Assembly: GCF_024679245.1 (NCBI RefSeq)
Contig: NC_090191.1
Location: 2,686,778-2,750,777, forward strand
Direction of reading: 5' to 3'
Origin: Pseudorasbora parva
Lineage: Eukaryota > Chordata > Actinopteri > Cypriniformes > Gobionidae
DNA length: 64,000 nucleotides
In this document: positions 63,376 through 64,000 of the stretch, in pieces
Numbering within the stretch: position 1 is the stretch's first letter
How the letters are laid out: each line of letters opens with the position of its first letter
Translations under genes and position numbers: made by a program
Notes under the pieces: model-generated
Database searches by the model: none
What the model saw: the letters and a program-made list of their open reading frames with translations, nothing else
What the model was told of the DNA's origin: nothing

Positions 63376-64000
63376 CCATGAAGCTGGTTTAGCTGGCTAG
63401 CCAGATTTGTTTAAGCTTAGTTTGTGCCAATCCTGGGTTTTAGGTACCATTAAAGTGGTTTGGCTTTTAGCTGTGTTCATCACCATAGTAACTTACGCTC
63501 CAGAGCTAACCTGCTCTGGGGCAGGTTATGTTCTGGATTAGAGATCTCAATCTGAAATTGGACCAATCAGCTGTGAGTAAAGTGACACACCTCTGATGCA
63601 GTGTCGCAAGTCACTCCCCCTGTTTCTACTCCAAATTAAAGGTAACTGCATAGTAAATGGTTTTTAAAGACTAAAGTGTCTGGCTTTTAACAATGCTTAT
63701 TTATAAAAAATAATAATTTTGAATGATTTAGATATAACTTATGTAATTATTATACCTTTAATAAATTACACATTTATCATTTTAGTTAATCAATCATTAA
63801 TAGGCACTTTGTTAAAATTAATACATAAGTCATATAAATAACATCACCTGCATAAAGTCATATGGATAAGCTTTAAAATCAATAAATAAAACTAGCCTAT
63901 TAAAAAAAAGAAGCTTACTAAGCTTAAATGTTCAATTTTCTCTATATCAACTAAACTAACTTCATAACTTTTACTTGCATTGACGTATACTATTTTTCTT
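63376..64000. other. noncoding DNA, probable MITE fragment then AT-rich
   Basis: 63376-63640 (accatgaagctggtttagct and following) resembles another Harbinger-type MITE end. The rest is AT-rich without a gene. Confidence 0.35.

Overview
This window is animal nuclear DNA from a teleost fish, most likely a cyprinid (zebrafish or carp lineage). The evidence is a cluster of C2H2 zinc-finger genes of the cyprinid FiNZ type (fish N-terminal zinc-finger-associated motif, opening MAFIKEESED), introns with GT/AG splice sites, and dense fish transposons: L2, L1-like, hAT, Tc1, Harbinger, Kolobok-like, Ty3/gypsy and a tRNA-derived SINE. I see no rRNA gene, no CRISPR array and no ordinary single-copy gene outside the zinc-finger family.

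Host genes. All FiNZ pieces lie on the + strand. Finger-array exons are at 796-1865 (9 canonical fingers), 19535-20781 (12 fingers) and 33233-34230 (7 good fingers plus a broken one, and a frameshift that drops the last finger). Promoter plus first-exon cassettes are at about 7012-7075 with 8048-8351, and 56461-56523 with 57360-57837. The first coding exon ends in phase 1 and each finger exon begins in the matching phase, so 8180-8351 can splice to 19535 across an 11-kb intron. The cassette at 57 kb belongs to a gene whose fingers lie beyond the right edge, and the array at 796 lost its first exons off the left edge. The array at 33 kb has no visible first exon of its own. The repeated FiNZ motif is present twice in one cassette and four times in the other.

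Mobile DNA, left to right. 2.2-5.5 kb: an L1-type ORF2 tail, then a 2.36-kb hAT element with perfect 8-bp target duplications carrying a nested solo LTR. 5.6-8.5 kb: old LINE reverse-transcriptase pieces around the FiNZ cassette, a block duplicated at 56-58 kb. 8.6-9.4 kb: hAT (BED) and Tc1 remnants in AT microsatellite. 10.0-14.7 kb: a nearly intact L2 LINE (minus) whose upstream end carries four 272-bp tandem monomers. 14.8-15.45 kb: gag-like remnant. 23-29 kb: a nested MITE, an esterase/endonuclease LINE and a 5'-truncated L2. 29-31 kb: a G-rich minisatellite. 36.3-37.6 kb: a hAT element with perfect duplications. 38-41.8 kb: an inverted pair of L2 copies. 42.8-46.7 kb: a large composite noncoding repeat with two more arrays of the same minisatellite. 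47-48.3 kb: a hAT MITE and AT microsatellite. 48.58-54.85 kb: a complete, young Ty3/gypsy element of the Gmr1 type, with integrase upstream of reverse transcriptase in one open 1510-codon gag-pol frame. 58-62 kb: a 75-bp minisatellite, then an L1-like LINE broken by a TTAA-flanked Kolobok-like element, itself containing a candidate solo LTR. 62-63.4 kb: hAT and Harbinger remnants.

Taken together, FiNZ genes (a family linked to transposon repression) sit in a locus repeatedly invaded by transposons, and the insertions are part of what makes the gene copies differ from one another.
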